DNA of 64,000 bases from Pantoea trifolii. Lineage in GTDB: Bacteria; Pseudomonadota; Gammaproteobacteria; Enterobacterales; Enterobacteriaceae. The position numbers and the translations under genes are program-made. Shown piece after piece: positions 18,207-28,508 of the stretch. The first letter of the stretch is position 1; the number at the start of each line of letters is the position of its first letter. Under the pieces are notes generated by a model, which was not told the DNA's origin, did not search any database, and saw nothing but the letters and a program-made list of their open reading frames with translations. The stretch covers positions 372,001-436,000 of the forward strand of contig NZ_JANIET010000001.1 in NCBI RefSeq assembly GCF_024506435.1. Direction: 5' to 3'.

Positions 18207-18821
18207 ATGGATAACGTTGTTCAACCCACCAAAGTTCCCCATTCGCTGATTGAAGATGCGCTGGCAATAGTGCTCGGCACGCTGATGGTCTCTTTCGGCG
18301 TCATTATGCTGAAACAGGCTGGCGCACTGACCGGCAGTTCAGCGGGTATTGCCTTCTTAATCAGCTATTTATCGCCGCTCTCCTTTGGTAGCGCCTTCTT
18401 CCTGATCAACCTGCCATTTTACTGGCTAGCCGTGCGACGCATGGGCTGGGAATTTACCCTGAAAACCTTCTGCGCGGTTGGCCTGGTGTCGCTGTTTACC
18501 CATTTGCATCCGCTGTTTGTGCATTTTTCTGCGCTAAATCCGTTTTATGCGACACTGTTCGGTAACGTGGTGATGGGCATTGGGTTTATAGTGTTGTTCC
18601 GTCATAAAGCCAGCCTCGGTGGCATCAATATTTTGGCGCTCTGGCTGCAGGACCGCATCGGTCTGCGTGCCGGAAAACTGCAAATGGCGGTTGATACCTG
18701 CGTGGTATTAGCGTCACTGTTTGTGGTGTCGTTACCGATGCTGTTTGCTTCCATCGCGGGCGCGGTGATCCTCAATCTCATCATCGCAATGAATCATCGT
18801 CCCGGCCGTTACATGGTTTGA
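18207..18821 (+). CDS. YitT-family integral membrane protein
   Basis: A 204-residue protein with five to six membrane segments, matching the YitT_membrane family (PF02588) in the pieces TGSSAGIAFLISYLSPLSFG and FRHKASLGGINILALWLQDR. It lacks the C-terminal DUF2179 domain found in Bacillus YitT, as do many proteobacterial relatives. Function is unknown; the pairing with an Lrp-type regulator hints at transport of an amino acid or related metabolite. The terminator just upstream means it needs its own promoter or read-through. Confidence 0.85.
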   Translation: MDNVVQPTKVPHSLIEDALAIVLGTLMVSFGVIMLKQAGALTGSSAGIAFLISYLSPLSFGSAFFLINLPFYWLAVRRMGWEFTLKTFCAVGLVSLFTHLHPLFVHFSALNPFYATLFGNVVMGIGFIVLFRHKASLGGINILALWLQDRIGLRAGKLQMAVDTCVVLASLFVVSLPMLFASIAGAVILNLIIAMNHRPGRYMV

Positions 18822-18869
18822 TGACGCATCTTTACCTCTTATTTCTGACCAATCATGGAGATCTGCACC

Positions 18870-20066
18870 GTGTTTCAAAACGTTGATGCCTATGCCGGCG
18901 ATCCGATTCTGTCGTTGATGGAAACCTTCAAACAAGATCCGCGCGATAACAAAGTAAACCTGAGCATCGGTCTCTATTACAACGAAGCGGGCATCATTCC
19001 TCAGCTGCAGGCAGTTGCCGCAGCAGAAGAGCGCCTGCAGGCGCAGCCGCATCAGGCATCGCTGTATCTGCCGATGGAAGGTCTGAACGCTTACCGCAAC
19101 GCCATTGCACCGCTGCTGTTCGGTAAAGAACATCCGATGCTGCACGCGGGCCGTATTGCCTCCATCCAGACCTTAGGTGGCTCAGGTGCGCTGAAAGTCG
19201 GTGCTGATTTCCTTAAGCGTTACTTCCCAGCGTCAAACGTGTGGGTGAGCGATCCAACGTGGGAAAACCATATCGCGATCTTTAACGGTGCGGGCTTCGA
19301 AGTAGAGACTTATCCGTGGTACGACGCAGAAACCAACGGCGTGAAGTTTGATGCGTTCATCGCCAAGCTGAAAACCTTGCCGAAACAATCCATCGTGCTG
19401 CTGCATCCGTGCTGCCACAACCCAACCGGCGCCGATCTGACTAATGCGCAGTGGGATGAAACCACCGACGTGCTGAAAGCGCAGGAGCTGATTCCGTTCC
19501 TCGATATCGCTTATCAGGGCTTTGGTGCGGGCATGGAAGCGGATGCTTATGCCATTCGCGCCATTGCGGCTGCCGGCTTGCCAGCGCTGGTGAGCAACTC
19601 GTTCTCCAAGATCTTCTCGCTGTACGGCGAGCGCGTTGGCGGCTTGTCCATTGTCTGCGACAGCGCGGAAGAATCCGCTCGTGTGCTGGGCCAGCTGAAA
19701 GCGACCGTACGTCGCAACTACTCCAGCCCGCCAAACTTTGGTGCGCAGGTGGTTTCATGCGTGTTGAACGACGAAGCGCTGCTGAATAACTGGCTGGCAG
19801 AAGTGGAAGCGATGCGTCTGCGCATTATCGAAATGCGCCAGGCGCTGGTGAATGTGTTGAGCACCAAGCTGCCAGGTCAAAACTTCGATTACCTGCTGAA
19901 GCAGCGCGGTATGTTCAGCTACACCGGCCTGAGCGCGCAGCAGGTTGATCGCCTGCGTGATGAGTTCGGCGTCTACCTGATTGCCAGCGGCCGTATGTGC
20001 GTTGCCGGCCTGAACAGCCGTAACGTCAACCAGGTTGCTGAGGCATTTGCTGCGGTAATGTGAGTC
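18870..20066 (+). CDS. tyrB: Aromatic-amino-acid aminotransferase TyrB
   Basis: A 397-residue PLP enzyme that transaminates tyrosine, phenylalanine and leucine precursors. The PLP-binding lysine lies in [17 protein letters not shown] (about Lys247). The start is a GTG: GGAG stands 9 bases before it and the protein then begins [12 protein letters not shown] exactly as in the family; an ATG five codons upstream overlaps the ribosome-binding site and is rejected. The end coordinate allows for the stop near 20061-20063. No clear TyrR box was recognised in the short upstream gap. Confidence 0.96.
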
Positions 20067-20250
20067 AACACCCAGTCAACACAGAGCCACCACGCTGACA
20101 TCATCCAGTATCAAAACCATGGCCGCTAAGCTGAGCGACTAACCTTCAGGCGGCAGAGTTCACGCTCTGCCGCTTTTTCCTCTCTTCAGGGTTTACCTTT
20201 CGCCGACATGCTGCACACTTAAACGGTGTGATTACTTTTAGGATTCTGGC

Positions 20251-20667
20251 ATGTGGCATCAACAAACGCTTACGCTTGGCGCCAAAGCGCGCGGCTTTCA
20301 TCTGATTACCGACGAGATTGTCGGCCAGCTTCACGGCTTATCCGATGTGCGCGTCGGCCAATTGCATCTCCTGCTGCAACACACATCGGCGTCGCTAACG
20401 CTGAATGAGAATTGCGATCCCACAGTGCGCAGCGATATGGAGCAGCATTTCTTACGCCATGTTCCGGAAAGCGCGCCTTATCAGCACGACTACGAAGGGG
20501 CCGACGACATGCCCGCACACATCAAATCGTCGCTACTCGGCGTTTCACTGCTGATTCCGGTCAACCGTGGTCGCCTGATGTTAGGCACATGGCAGGGAAT
20601 CTGGTTGGGTGAACATCGGGTGCAGGGCGGTGCGCGGCGTATCGTGGCGACCTTACAAGGGGAATAA
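20251..20667 (+). CDS. yjbQ: YjbQ/UPF0047-family protein
   Basis: A 138-residue protein of the YjbQ family (PF01894). The conserved [16 protein letters not shown] and [12 protein letters not shown] motifs are readable. E. coli YjbQ has weak thiamin phosphate synthase activity; the physiological role is not settled. Three bases separate it from yjbR, so they form one operon upstream of uvrA as in E. coli. Confidence 0.94.
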   Translation: MWHQQTLTLGAKARGFHLITDEIVGQLHGLSDVRVGQLHLLLQHTSASLTLNENCDPTVRSDMEQHFLRHVPESAPYQHDYEGADDMPAHIKSSLLGVSLLIPVNRGRLMLGTWQGIWLGEHRVQGGARRIVATLQGE

Positions 20668-20670
20668 AAC

Positions 20671-21021
20671 ATGAACACATCGGATTTACTGACGTACTGC
20701 ATGAGCAAGCCGGGCGCGGAGCAAAGCTTTAAAGAGTGCTGGCAGGCAACGCAGATTAAAAGTGAAGGCGTGCTGTTTGCCATGCTTTATGAGGTAAAAG
20801 GGCGTCCGGCCTTGTCGCTGAAAGCCACGCCTGCACTGGCGGAATTATTACGTGAGGAGCATAACGATGTGTTTCCCAGTGAGCACTTGAACAAGTCGCA
20901 CTGGAGCACGTTGTGGCTGGACGGTTCGCTAAAGGATTCGCAGATTTACTATCTGGTGGATGCTTCCTGGCAACAGGCTGACGCCACGCGTGAAGCGGGC
21001 GTCAACCATGATGACCACTGA
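20671..21021 (+). CDS. yjbR: MmcQ/YjbR-family protein
   Basis: A 116-residue protein of the MmcQ/YjbR family (PF04237, cyaY-like fold suspected DNA-binding). Conserved pieces include KPGAEQSFKECWQA, VFPSEHLNKSHW and LDGSLKDSQIYYLVDASW. The function is unknown. It follows yjbQ with a 3-base gap, and its stop is 6 bases from the stop of the convergent dehydrogenase gene. Confidence 0.93.
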   Translation: MNTSDLLTYCMSKPGAEQSFKECWQATQIKSEGVLFAMLYEVKGRPALSLKATPALAELLREEHNDVFPSEHLNKSHWSTLWLDGSLKDSQIYYLVDASWQQADATREAGVNHDDH

Positions 21022-21027
21022 GGCGAA

Positions 21028-22092
21028 TTAAGCCGCAGATTCCTCGCGCAGGGTATTGATATCAATCACGAAGCGGTATTTCACGTCGCTTTTCAGCATA
21101 CGTTCGTAGGCTTCGTTGATTTGATTCATCGCGATCAGTTCGATATCTGAAGTGATACCGTGTTCGCCGCAGAAATCCAGCATCTCCTGGGTTTCCGCGA
21201 TGCCGCCAATCAGTGAACCGGCGATGCTGCGACGTTTGAAGATCAGGTTGAAGACCTGCGGTGCCGGGTGATCGTGTTCCGGCGCGCCGACCAGCGTCAT
21301 GTTGCCATCACGCTTCAGCAGGGCGATGAACGGGTTGAGATCGTGCTGCGCCGCAACGGTATTCAGGATGAAGTCAAAGCTGTTGGTGTGCGCGGCCATT
21401 TGATCGGCATCTTTCGAAATCACCACTTCATCCGCGCCCAGACGTTTACCATCTTCAATTTTTGACGGTGACGTGGTGAACAGCACCACATGTGCGCCCA
21501 TCGCATGAGCCAGTTTCACGCCCATGTGACCGAGGCCGCCCAAACCGACAATACCGACTTTTTTACCCGGACCGACATTCCAGTGACGCAGCGGCGAGTA
21601 GGTGGTGATACCGGCACACAGCAGCGGCGCAACGCCTGCCAGATCGAGATTTTCGGGTACGCGCAGCACGAAGCTTTCATCTACCACCATGCTGGTGGAG
21701 TAACCGCCGTAGGTGATGGCTTTGGTTTCACGGTCTTCACCGTTATAAGTGCCAACGAAGCCATTTTCGCAATACTGCTCCAGCCCTTCCTGACAGCTTG
21801 GACAGCTGCGGCAGGAATCAACCATACAACCCACGCCGACCAAATCACCCACTTTGTAATTGTGAGTGTGCGCGCCAACGGCAGTGACGCGACCCACGAT
21901 TTCATGGCCCGGCACCACAGGGAAAATGGTGTTGCGCCATTCGTTGCGCGCGGTATGCAGGTCAGAGTGGCAGACGCCGCAGTACAACACTTCAATCTGC
22001 ACATCATGAGCGCGCAGTTCGCGTGGCTTAAAGTCGAACGGGGCGAGTTTTGCTTTCGCGTCCTGTGCGGCATAGGCATGCGTAATATTCAT
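21028..22092 (-). CDS. Zinc-dependent alcohol dehydrogenase (YahK/CAD type)
   Basis: A 354-residue medium-chain dehydrogenase. Catalytic zinc ligands lie in CGVCHSDLH (Cys38) and PGHEIVG (His63-Glu64); the structural zinc cysteines are in CRSCPSCQEGLEQYC. The nucleotide motif GLGGLGHMGVKLAHAMGA follows. This matches NADPH-dependent aldehyde reductases such as YahK and YjgB. It lies between yjbR and uvrA, a place where E. coli has no such gene, so it is a lineage-specific insertion. The natural substrate is unknown. Confidence 0.93.
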   Translation of the reverse strand: MNITHAYAAQDAKAKLAPFDFKPRELRAHDVQIEVLYCGVCHSDLHTARNEWRNTIFPVVPGHEIVGRVTAVGAHTHNYKVGDLVGVGCMVDSCRSCPSCQEGLEQYCENGFVGTYNGEDRETKAITYGGYSTSMVVDESFVLRVPENLDLAGVAPLLCAGITTYSPLRHWNVGPGKKVGIVGLGGLGHMGVKLAHAMGAHVVLFTTSPSKIEDGKRLGADEVVISKDADQMAAHTNSFDFILNTVAAQHDLNPFIALLKRDGNMTLVGAPEHDHPAPQVFNLIFKRRSIAGSLIGGIAETQEMLDFCGEHGITSDIELIAMNQINEAYERMLKSDVKYRFVIDINTLREESAA

Positions 22093-22266
22093 GGTGTCTC
22101 CAGTAGGATGTGTCGTGATTTTTATGCGGGATCCCGTCAGGGATAAAAGGCGCGTGAGTCACGCCAAAAGGAACGCTGTAAGGATAGTCAGCAGGATGGA
22201 ATGCGTATATGCCTGAAGTTGTCTGATTCTTGCCTGTTCCTGCATTTCGTTGCGGAATTCGACAGA

Positions 22267-22295
22267 TAAAAATCAGGCCCGCAATGGCGGGCCTG
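22267..22295 (-). terminator. Rho-independent terminator of uvrA
   Basis: On the minus strand CAGGCCCGC and GCGGGCCTG pair around a 4-base loop, followed by ATTTTT. It begins 9 bases past the uvrA stop. Confidence 0.88.
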
Positions 22296-22303
22296 GGAGA
22301 AAA

Positions 22304-25132
22304 TTACTTCTTCAACATTGGTTTAAGGAAACGCGCCGTGTGTGATTTTTCACACTCCACCACCGTTTCTGGCGTGCCGGACACCAGGATTTCACCGCCG
22401 CCGCTACCACCTTCTGGGCCGAGATCGACAATCCAGTCCGCGGTTTTCACCACGTCGAGGTTGTGCTCAATCACCACGATGGTGTTGCCCTGATCGCGCA
22501 GCTGATGCAGCACTTCCAGCAGTTGCTGAATATCCGCAAAGTGCAGGCCGGTGGTCGGCTCATCAAGGATATAGAGCGTCTGGCCGGTGCCGCGTTTGGA
22601 CAGCTCTCGCGCCAGCTTAACGCGCTGCGCTTCACCGCCCGAGAGCGTGGTCGCCGACTGGCCGAGGCGGATGTACGACAGGCCAACATCGATCAGCGTT
22701 TGCAGCTTACGCGCCAGCGCCGGCACCGCATCAAAGAACTCGCGCGCTTCTTCGATGGTCATATCCAGTACTTCGTGGATGCTCTTGCCTTTGTATTTGA
22801 TCTCCAGCGTTTCGCGGTTATAGCGTTTGCCTTTGCACTGGTCGCACGGCACGTAGATGTCGGGCAGAAAGTGCATCTCTACCTTGATCACGCCATCGCC
22901 CTGACAGGCTTCGCAGCGTCCGCCGCGCACGTTGAAGCTGAAGCGCCCCGGATTGTAGCCGCGTGAACGCGCTTCCGGCACGCCGGCGAACAGTTCACGC
23001 ACCGGCGTGAAAATGCCGGTATAGGTCGCGGGATTCGAACGCGGTGTGCGACCGATCGGGCTCTGATCGATATCGATCACTTTATCGAAATGCTCGAGAC
23101 CGGCGATCTCACGATAAGGCGCGGCTTCGATGGTGGTCGCGCCGTTGAGCTGGCGCTGCGCAATTGGGAACAGCGTATCGTTGATCAGCGTCGATTTACC
23201 CGATCCGGACACGCCGGTGATGCAGGTAAATAAGCCGACCGGAATCGTCAGCGTGACATCTTTGAGGTTGTTACCGCGCGCACCGGTGAGTTTCAGCACT
23301 TTAGCGGGATCGCCTTTGACGCGCTGTTTAGGGATGGCAATCTCACGTTTGCCGCTGAGGAACTGGCCGGTCAGGGAATTTTCATTCGCCATGATCGCGT
23401 GCACATCGCCTTCCGCAACCACCTGACCACCGTGCACGCCGGCGCCCGGACCGATATCGATCACGTGGTCAGCGGCACGAATCGCATCCTCATCGTGCTC
23501 CACCACAATCACCGTATTACCGAGATCGCGCAGGTGAATCAGCGTGCCGAGCAGGCGCTCGTTGTCGCGCTGATGCAAGCCGATAGACGGTTCATCCAAC
23601 ACGTACATCACGCCGACCAAACCGGCACCAATCTGGCTGGCCAGACGAATACGCTGCGCTTCACCGCCGGACAGCGTTTCCGCCGAGCGTGACATCGACA
23701 GGTAATTCAGGCCGACGTTCACCAGGAAGCTCAGGCGATCGCCAATCTCCTTAAGGATTTTTTCCGCGATCTGCGCACGCTGGCCGCTCAGCTTCATGTT
23801 GGCGAAGAAATCCATCGCATGACCGATGCTCATTTCTGAGATGGTTGGCAGGTTGGTGTCTTCGACAAAAACATGGCGTGCTTCACGACGCAGGCGCGTG
23901 CCTTCGCAGCTGGCGCAGGCGCGGTTACTAATAAATTTCGCCAGCTCTTCGCGTACCGCGTTGGATTCCGTCTCTTTATAACGGCGCTCCATGTTGTGCA
24001 GCACGCCTTCAAACGGATGGCGGCGCACCGAGGTGTCACCGCGATCGTTGATGTATTTGAATTCGATATTCTCTTTGCCGGAACCGTACAGAATCACATG
24101 GCGCGCGTTGTCACTCAGGCTGTTGAACGGGGCTTCGACATCGAATTGCAGATGTTCAGCCAGCGAGCGCAGCATCTGGAAGTAGTAGAAGTTACGGCGA
24201 TCCCAGCCGCGAATGGCGCCGCCCGCCAGCGACAGCTCGGGATTTTGCACCACACGGTCAGGATCGAAATATTGCTGCACGCCCAGGCCATCACAGGTCG
24301 GGCAGGCGCCGGCTGGATTGTTGAACGAGAACAGGCGCGGTTCGAGTTCACGCATGCTGTAGCCACAAATCGGGCAGGCAAAGTTGGCGGAGAACAGCAT
24401 CTCTTCGGCGCTGGTATCATCCATATCGGCGACGATCGCCGTACCCCCGCTCAGTTCCAGCGTGGTCTCGAAGGATTCGGCCAGACGCGTTGCCAGATCG
24501 TCGCGCACGCGGAAGCGGTCAATCACCACTTCGATGGTGTGCTTCTTCTGCAACTCCAGTTTCGGCGGATCCGACAAATCGCACACTTCACCATCAATAC
24601 GCGCACGGATGTAGCCTTGCGCGGCGAGGTTTTCCAGCGTTTTGGTGTGTTCGCCTTTGCGATCTTTCACCACCGGCGCCAGCAGCATCAGACGACGACC
24701 TTCTTCCTGCGACAGCACCTGATCGACCATCTGGCTAACGGTTTGCGCCGCCAGTGGAACGTCGTGATCCGGACAGCGCGGCTCACCCACGCGTGCAAAC
24801 AGCAGGCGCAGATAGTCATGAATTTCAGTAATGGTGCCGACGGTGGAACGCGGGTTATGCGAAGTCGATTTCTGCTCAATGGAGATGGCGGGCGAAAGAC
24901 CTTCAATATGGTCAACGTCCGGTTTCTCCATTAATGAAAGAAACTGGCGCGCATAGGCCGAAAGCGACTCGACATAGCGACGCTGGCCTTCCGCATACAG
25001 CGTATCAAACGCCAGCGAAGACTTACCGGAACCTGACAGACCGGTGACCACAATGAGCTTATCGCGAGGGATGATCAGGTTGATGTTCTTCAAATTATGG
25101 GTGCGAGCACCGCGGACTTCGATCTTATCCAT
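22304..25132 (-). CDS. uvrA: Excinuclease ABC subunit UvrA
   Basis: A 942-residue damage-recognition ATPase of nucleotide excision repair. Two Walker A motifs are present ([14 protein letters not shown] near residue 31 and [14 protein letters not shown] near 640), each followed by an LSGGEAQR signature. Zinc-binding Cys pairs lie at CPICGYSM and CEACQGDG. Length is close to E. coli (940). It is divergent from ssb with a LexA box between them. Confidence 0.98.
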   Translation of the reverse strand: MDKIEVRGARTHNLKNINLIIPRDKLIVVTGLSGSGKSSLAFDTLYAEGQRRYVESLSAYARQFLSLMEKPDVDHIEGLSPAISIEQKSTSHNPRSTVGTITEIHDYLRLLFARVGEPRCPDHDVPLAAQTVSQMVDQVLSQEEGRRLMLLAPVVKDRKGEHTKTLENLAAQGYIRARIDGEVCDLSDPPKLELQKKHTIEVVIDRFRVRDDLATRLAESFETTLELSGGTAIVADMDDTSAEEMLFSANFACPICGYSMRELEPRLFSFNNPAGACPTCDGLGVQQYFDPDRVVQNPELSLAGGAIRGWDRRNFYYFQMLRSLAEHLQFDVEAPFNSLSDNARHVILYGSGKENIEFKYINDRGDTSVRRHPFEGVLHNMERRYKETESNAVREELAKFISNRACASCEGTRLRREARHVFVEDTNLPTISEMSIGHAMDFFANMKLSGQRAQIAEKILKEIGDRLSFLVNVGLNYLSMSRSAETLSGGEAQRIRLASQIGAGLVGVMYVLDEPSIGLHQRDNERLLGTLIHLRDLGNTVIVVEHDEDAIRAADHVIDIGPGAGVHGGQVVAEGDVHAIMANENSLTGQFLSGKREIAIPKQRVKGDPAKVLKLTGARGNNLKDVTLTIPVGLFTCITGVSGSGKSTLINDTLFPIAQRQLNGATTIEAAPYREIAGLEHFDKVIDIDQSPIGRTPRSNPATYTGIFTPVRELFAGVPEARSRGYNPGRFSFNVRGGRCEACQGDGVIKVEMHFLPDIYVPCDQCKGKRYNRETLEIKYKGKSIHEVLDMTIEEAREFFDAVPALARKLQTLIDVGLSYIRLGQSATTLSGGEAQRVKLARELSKRGTGQTLYILDEPTTGLHFADIQQLLEVLHQLRDQGNTIVVIEHNLDVVKTADWIVDLGPEGGSGGGEILVSGTPETVVECEKSHTARFLKPMLKK

Positions 25133-25215
25133 TCACCTTTCCCGGATTGAACAACACTCGCCATGCCTTGCCAGCACGACCAGCAGAAACGGTCCATTAT
25201 GGCACAAAAAATAAA

Positions 25216-25231
25216 CTGAATAAATATCCAG
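25216..25231 (-). promoter_or_regulatory. LexA (SOS) box between uvrA and ssb
   Basis: CTGAATAAATATCCAG, a CTG-N10-CAG site with an AT-rich core, 84 bases before uvrA. The same divergent region holds the uvrA/ssb SOS operator in E. coli. Confidence 0.85.
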
Positions 25232-25354
25232 TGTTTTTGCTATTCTGTCCGCCGATAAATTTTGGAATCCCGCTCTAAAGTGGGCACACGCCAATGTGAC
25301 GTGATACAATTTTTCGCTTAGACTTTTAGCATCAACTCATCGGGAGACAGCAAC

Positions 25355-25909
25355 ATGGCCAGTCGTGGCGTAAACAAAGTGATTCTAGTCGGGAATCTGG
25401 GTCAGGATCCGGAAGTGCGCTACATGCCAAATGGTGGCGCGGTAGCCAACATTACGCTGGCCACGTCAGAGAGCTGGCGCGACAAGACAACCGGTGAAAA
25501 CAAAGAGATCACTGAATGGCACCGCGTTGTGCTGTTCGGCAAGCTGGCGGAAGTGGCTGGCGAATACCTGCGTAAAGGTTCTCAGGTTTACATCGAAGGC
25601 CAGCTGCGCACCCGCAAATGGACCGATCAGGCCGGCCAGGAAAAATACACCACTGAAGTGGTAGTTAACGTTGGCGGCACCATGCAGATGCTGGGCGGAC
25701 GTCAGCAGGGCGCGAACGCAGGTGGCGCACCTTCGGGCGGCCAGGGCGGCGGCAATAACAACGGTTGGGGCCAGCCACAGCAGCCACAACAGCAGCCGCA
25801 GGGCGGTGGCAACCAGTTCAGCGGCGGTGCACAACAGCGTCCACAGCAGCAGAGCGCACCAGCCAACAACGAACCGCCAATGGATTTTGACGACGATATT
25901 CCGTTCTAA
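25355..25909 (+). CDS. ssb: Single-stranded DNA-binding protein Ssb
   Basis: A 184-residue protein with an OB-fold domain (about 1-112, starting [21 protein letters not shown]), a flexible Gly/Gln/Asn-rich linker (about 113-170), and the acidic protein-interaction tail MDFDDDIPF. It binds single-stranded DNA as a tetramer in replication, repair and recombination. Confidence 0.98.
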   Translation: MASRGVNKVILVGNLGQDPEVRYMPNGGAVANITLATSESWRDKTTGENKEITEWHRVVLFGKLAEVAGEYLRKGSQVYIEGQLRTRKWTDQAGQEKYTTEVVVNVGGTMQMLGGRQQGANAGGAPSGGQGGGNNNGWGQPQQPQQQPQGGGNQFSGGAQQRPQQQSAPANNEPPMDFDDDIPF

Positions 25910-25935
25910 AAATACATTACGTAGTATTTGTTAAG

Positions 25936-25958
25936 AGCCCCGTAATGCGGGGCTTTTT
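25936..25958 (+). terminator. Rho-independent terminator of ssb
   Basis: Stem AGCCCCG / CGGGGCT around a TAATG loop, then TTTTT. Confidence 0.9.
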
Positions 25959-25980
25959 GTTATTCAAAAGAGGATGTTTT

Positions 25981-26442
25981 TTATTTTATCAATCGTTTAT
26001 CGAATGCAAACGGTAACTTATTTACGCTCGACAAATAACTCTCAAATACTGGATGCTCCGGGTTCAATATCGCATTATTTTCCATCGGAATAATGCTTGA
26101 AGGAATGATCAGTGCTGCACCTTCTCTCGATTGCAGCCAACCTGTGCCCAAATCCATAGTTGAAACTGGAGCCGGATCCTGGCGCCAGTCAGCAGGCAAA
26201 AAGTCTTCTGAAATGTAGGAGACTTCATCGTCAGGAATCTCGATGCTGAATAAAGTGTACTCATCCAAAATCGACTCGTTCGAAACGTGCACCAGCACTT
26301 CAAGCGCGGCAAGTGAAACCGAGGTCGCGACATAAATGGTTGGGTGGCCTTTGTGATTCCAGCGGCCACCATACTGTTTCGCACCGTTGCCGGTCCAGGC
26401 TTCAGAAGCGTATAGCGTTTTGGTTAGCCGATAGAAAATCAC
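25981..26442 (-). CDS. RES-domain toxin
   Basis: A 153-residue RES-domain protein (PF08808). The domain runs almost the whole length; the conserved Arg of FYRLTKTLYA, the GGRWNHKGHPTIYVATSVSLA segment and the Glu of LAALEVLVHV are visible. RES toxins of type II systems deplete cellular NAD+. The start codon overlaps the antitoxin stop by 4 bases, the usual antitoxin-first arrangement. Confidence 0.9.
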   Translation of the reverse strand: MIFYRLTKTLYASEAWTGNGAKQYGGRWNHKGHPTIYVATSVSLAALEVLVHVSNESILDEYTLFSIEIPDDEVSYISEDFLPADWRQDPAPVSTMDLGTGWLQSREGAALIIPSSIIPMENNAILNPEHPVFESYLSSVNKLPFAFDKRLIK

Positions 26443-26882
26443 GAGAAGACACCATGCTCCAAACGGCCAATCAAATCGAGCACATCCAGTGCGCCGCTTT
26501 CAGTGGCGAGCAAGGTAATAGGTGCAATGTTGCCTAATCCTTTGACCGGCCGGCTTAACCATTGCGTAGCATCTTCTTTATTACCACCAAAAAATTGAAC
26601 GGCTGCATCCATCACTCGGACGAAGCGGGCTATGCGTTCGCTCTCATCGGGTGACAAGCTTTTACCTGCGCTTTTACGGCGGGCAATATTTCGCTCATTG
26701 ATGCCAGTGACCTTCATAATTTCGGCTCTACTCATTGCCGACCAATGACGAATGTCATCAATCACCGCGACCGGCAAGCCCGCCTCAAGCATGCGAGTTA
26801 GCTCCAATCCGCGTGGGGGTAAGCCAGCAAAGCGCCAAAGTGCATTGTCATGTGATTTGCCATCAGGAATGTAGGCTCTCAT
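26439..26882 (-). CDS. Xre/MbcA/ParS-type antitoxin of the RES toxin
   Basis: A 147-residue antitoxin. A central helix-turn-helix-like region (IMKVTGINERNIARRKSAGK) is followed by the C-terminal toxin-binding domain of the MbcA/ParS/Xre family (PF09722, about residues 95-145, with FGGNKEDATQWLSRPVKGLG). The start is the ATG at 26882 because GGAG lies 6 bases upstream; a TTG seven codons earlier would fall in the operator and is rejected. It should repress its own operon through the two palindromes upstream. Confidence 0.88.
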   Translation of the reverse strand: MRAYIPDGKSHDNALWRFAGLPPRGLELTRMLEAGLPVAVIDDIRHWSAMSRAEIMKVTGINERNIARRKSAGKSLSPDESERIARFVRVMDAAVQFFGGNKEDATQWLSRPVKGLGNIAPITLLATESGALDVLDLIGRLEHGVFS

Positions 26883-26897
26883 AAGATTCTCCAGGTC

Positions 26898-26932
26898 TGA
26901 CAAATGTCATACTCTATTATTGACACTTGTCA
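26898..26932. promoter_or_regulatory. Operator of the RES-Xre operon (two palindromes)
   Basis: TGACAAATGTCA at 26898-26909 and TGACACTTGTCA at 26921-26932 share the arms TGACA/TGTCA around a two-base centre. Centres are 23 bases apart, about two helical turns, and lie just upstream of the antitoxin start. Confidence 0.75.
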
Positions 26933-26954
26933 GAAGTTTTCAATAGCAGAACCT

Positions 26955-27482
26955 TTAATGCGGTCGCCATTCCCGCAATAACGCTTCCGTCTCACGCACC
27001 CGCACCGGATTGTCCGGCATAATCAAATCGGCCCACACTTCGTTGTGCTGATTGATCTGCTGCTGCGCGGAAACATACGTGCGGTCGGCGGTGGTATGCG
27101 CATCGGCGGCGACGGTGATGTGATAGCCGAGGCTGGCGCCGACTTTGATGGTGGTATCGACACAGTAATCGGTCGCGCAGCCGCAAATGACGAAGCTTTT
27201 AATGTCGAGTTGGTCGAGTTGAGCGGCGAGATCGGTTTGCCAGAAGCTATCGCAAGCGGTCTTATTAATGAAGATGGCGTTGGCTGGCTGCTGCAGCTCG
27301 GGCACAATCGCCCAACCAACTGAATCAACTTCTAAACCTGGCCCAACGTGCTGGATGAAGATCACCTGATCGGCCGCAGCGGTTAACTGATTGATTCGCT
27401 CACAGCGTCCGGCGCGATCAAAACGCGGCGTTGCCAGCACGCCATTTTGCATATCCACCACAACTACGACTCGATTCGCCAT
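26955..27482 (-). CDS. Isochorismatase-family cysteine hydrolase
   Basis: A 175-residue hydrolase of the isochorismatase-like family (PF00857). The catalytic triad Asp10 (VVDMQNG), Lys74 (FINKTACDSF) and Cys107 (CATDYCVDTT) is in place, with the conserved cis-peptide region before the cysteine. Relatives hydrolyse amides such as nicotinamide or ureidoacrylate; the substrate here is unknown. It is divergent from an AraC-type regulator, which may control it or the exporter. Confidence 0.88.
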   Translation of the reverse strand: MANRVVVVVDMQNGVLATPRFDRAGRCERINQLTAAADQVIFIQHVGPGLEVDSVGWAIVPELQQPANAIFINKTACDSFWQTDLAAQLDQLDIKSFVICGCATDYCVDTTIKVGASLGYHITVAADAHTTADRTYVSAQQQINQHNEVWADLIMPDNPVRVRETEALLREWRPH

Positions 27483-27605
27483 TTCACTCTCCTAAGTTTG
27501 AAGCCTCAGTGTGGATTGCCGACGCGTAGAGGTAAAGCAATTCACCTTTGCATTTCTCGCCACTGCCGCGCATGCTTATAAGCGCTTTTATTCCGGAGGT
27601 GTGTT

Positions 27606-28436
27606 GTGAAGGTGGTTCCTGAAATCTTTCCTTGTGAGCAAGATCGTGCGCAGTTTCAGCATTTCGCTGAGCTGCCGGGCATCGAGCTGTATCAGGCGCA
27701 CATCTCCCGCTACGCTTTTGAACCGCATACCCATGAAGCCTTTGGCATCGGTACGATTGAGTCCGGCGCCCAGCGTTTTCGCTATCGCGGCGCCAATTAC
27801 ACCGCGCCACAGCATTCGTTAGTGATGATGAATCCCGATGAACTGCACACCGGTGAATCTGCCTGCGACGAAGGCTGGCGCTATCGCATGATCTACATCG
27901 ATCCGCGGGAGATGGATCGTCTGACCGGCGACCGTGATTGGTGGTTCACCGATGCGCTGCGCACCGATGCGCGACTGGCGCAGCCGTTTTCGCAACTGCT
28001 GGCGCAGATGTGGCAGGCGGAAACCACACTGGAGCGCGAAAGCAATTTGCTTGAACTGCTGGAGTTAATGCGTCCGCTGGCGCGTCAGGGACAGCAACGA
28101 CCTGCCGAAGGTGCACATCGCTTTGATGCGGTAAGAGACTATTTGCGTGAAAACCTCGCCGAACCGGTACGGCTTGAAGAACTCGCTGCGCTGGCATCCC
28201 TGTCGCCGTGGCATTTCCTGCGCAGTTTTAAACAGCACTTCCACGTTACGCCGCATCAAATGCTGATGGCTTTTCGTCTGTTCGCCGCGAAGCAGCAGCT
28301 GGCGCGCGGTGACAGTGCAGCAACCGTTGCGGCATCGGTCGGTCTTACCGATCAGGCACATCTCACCCGCGCCTTCGCGCATCGCTACGGCATCACGCCG
28401 GGCCGCTATCAAAAACAAGTGTTCCCTTCACGCTAA
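27606..28436 (+). CDS. AraC-family regulator with cupin sensor
   Basis: A 276-residue regulator. An N-terminal AraC_binding cupin (about residues 15-150, with RYAFEPHTHEAFGIGTIESG) is followed by a double helix-turn-helix (about 180-270, LEELAALASLSPWHFLRSFK). It starts at a GTG preceded by GGAGGTG. The DMT exporter gene follows 72 bases downstream, so regulator and exporter are probably linked, a common pairing for amino-acid or drug efflux. Confidence 0.88.
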   Translation: MKVVPEIFPCEQDRAQFQHFAELPGIELYQAHISRYAFEPHTHEAFGIGTIESGAQRFRYRGANYTAPQHSLVMMNPDELHTGESACDEGWRYRMIYIDPREMDRLTGDRDWWFTDALRTDARLAQPFSQLLAQMWQAETTLERESNLLELLELMRPLARQGQQRPAEGAHRFDAVRDYLRENLAEPVRLEELAALASLSPWHFLRSFKQHFHVTPHQMLMAFRLFAAKQQLARGDSAATVAASVGLTDQAHLTRAFAHRYGITPGRYQKQVFPSR

Positions 28437-28508
28437 CCGCAATCTGCTACAAGCCTTTCGCCTCCGCCTGCGTCACACTGCAGCGGAATGCCTATAAAGG
28501 AAGAGTTT

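Noticed and set aside
23873..24934. A 353-codon plus-strand open frame opposite uvrA
   Set aside because: Antisense of a highly conserved gene, no recognisable domains.
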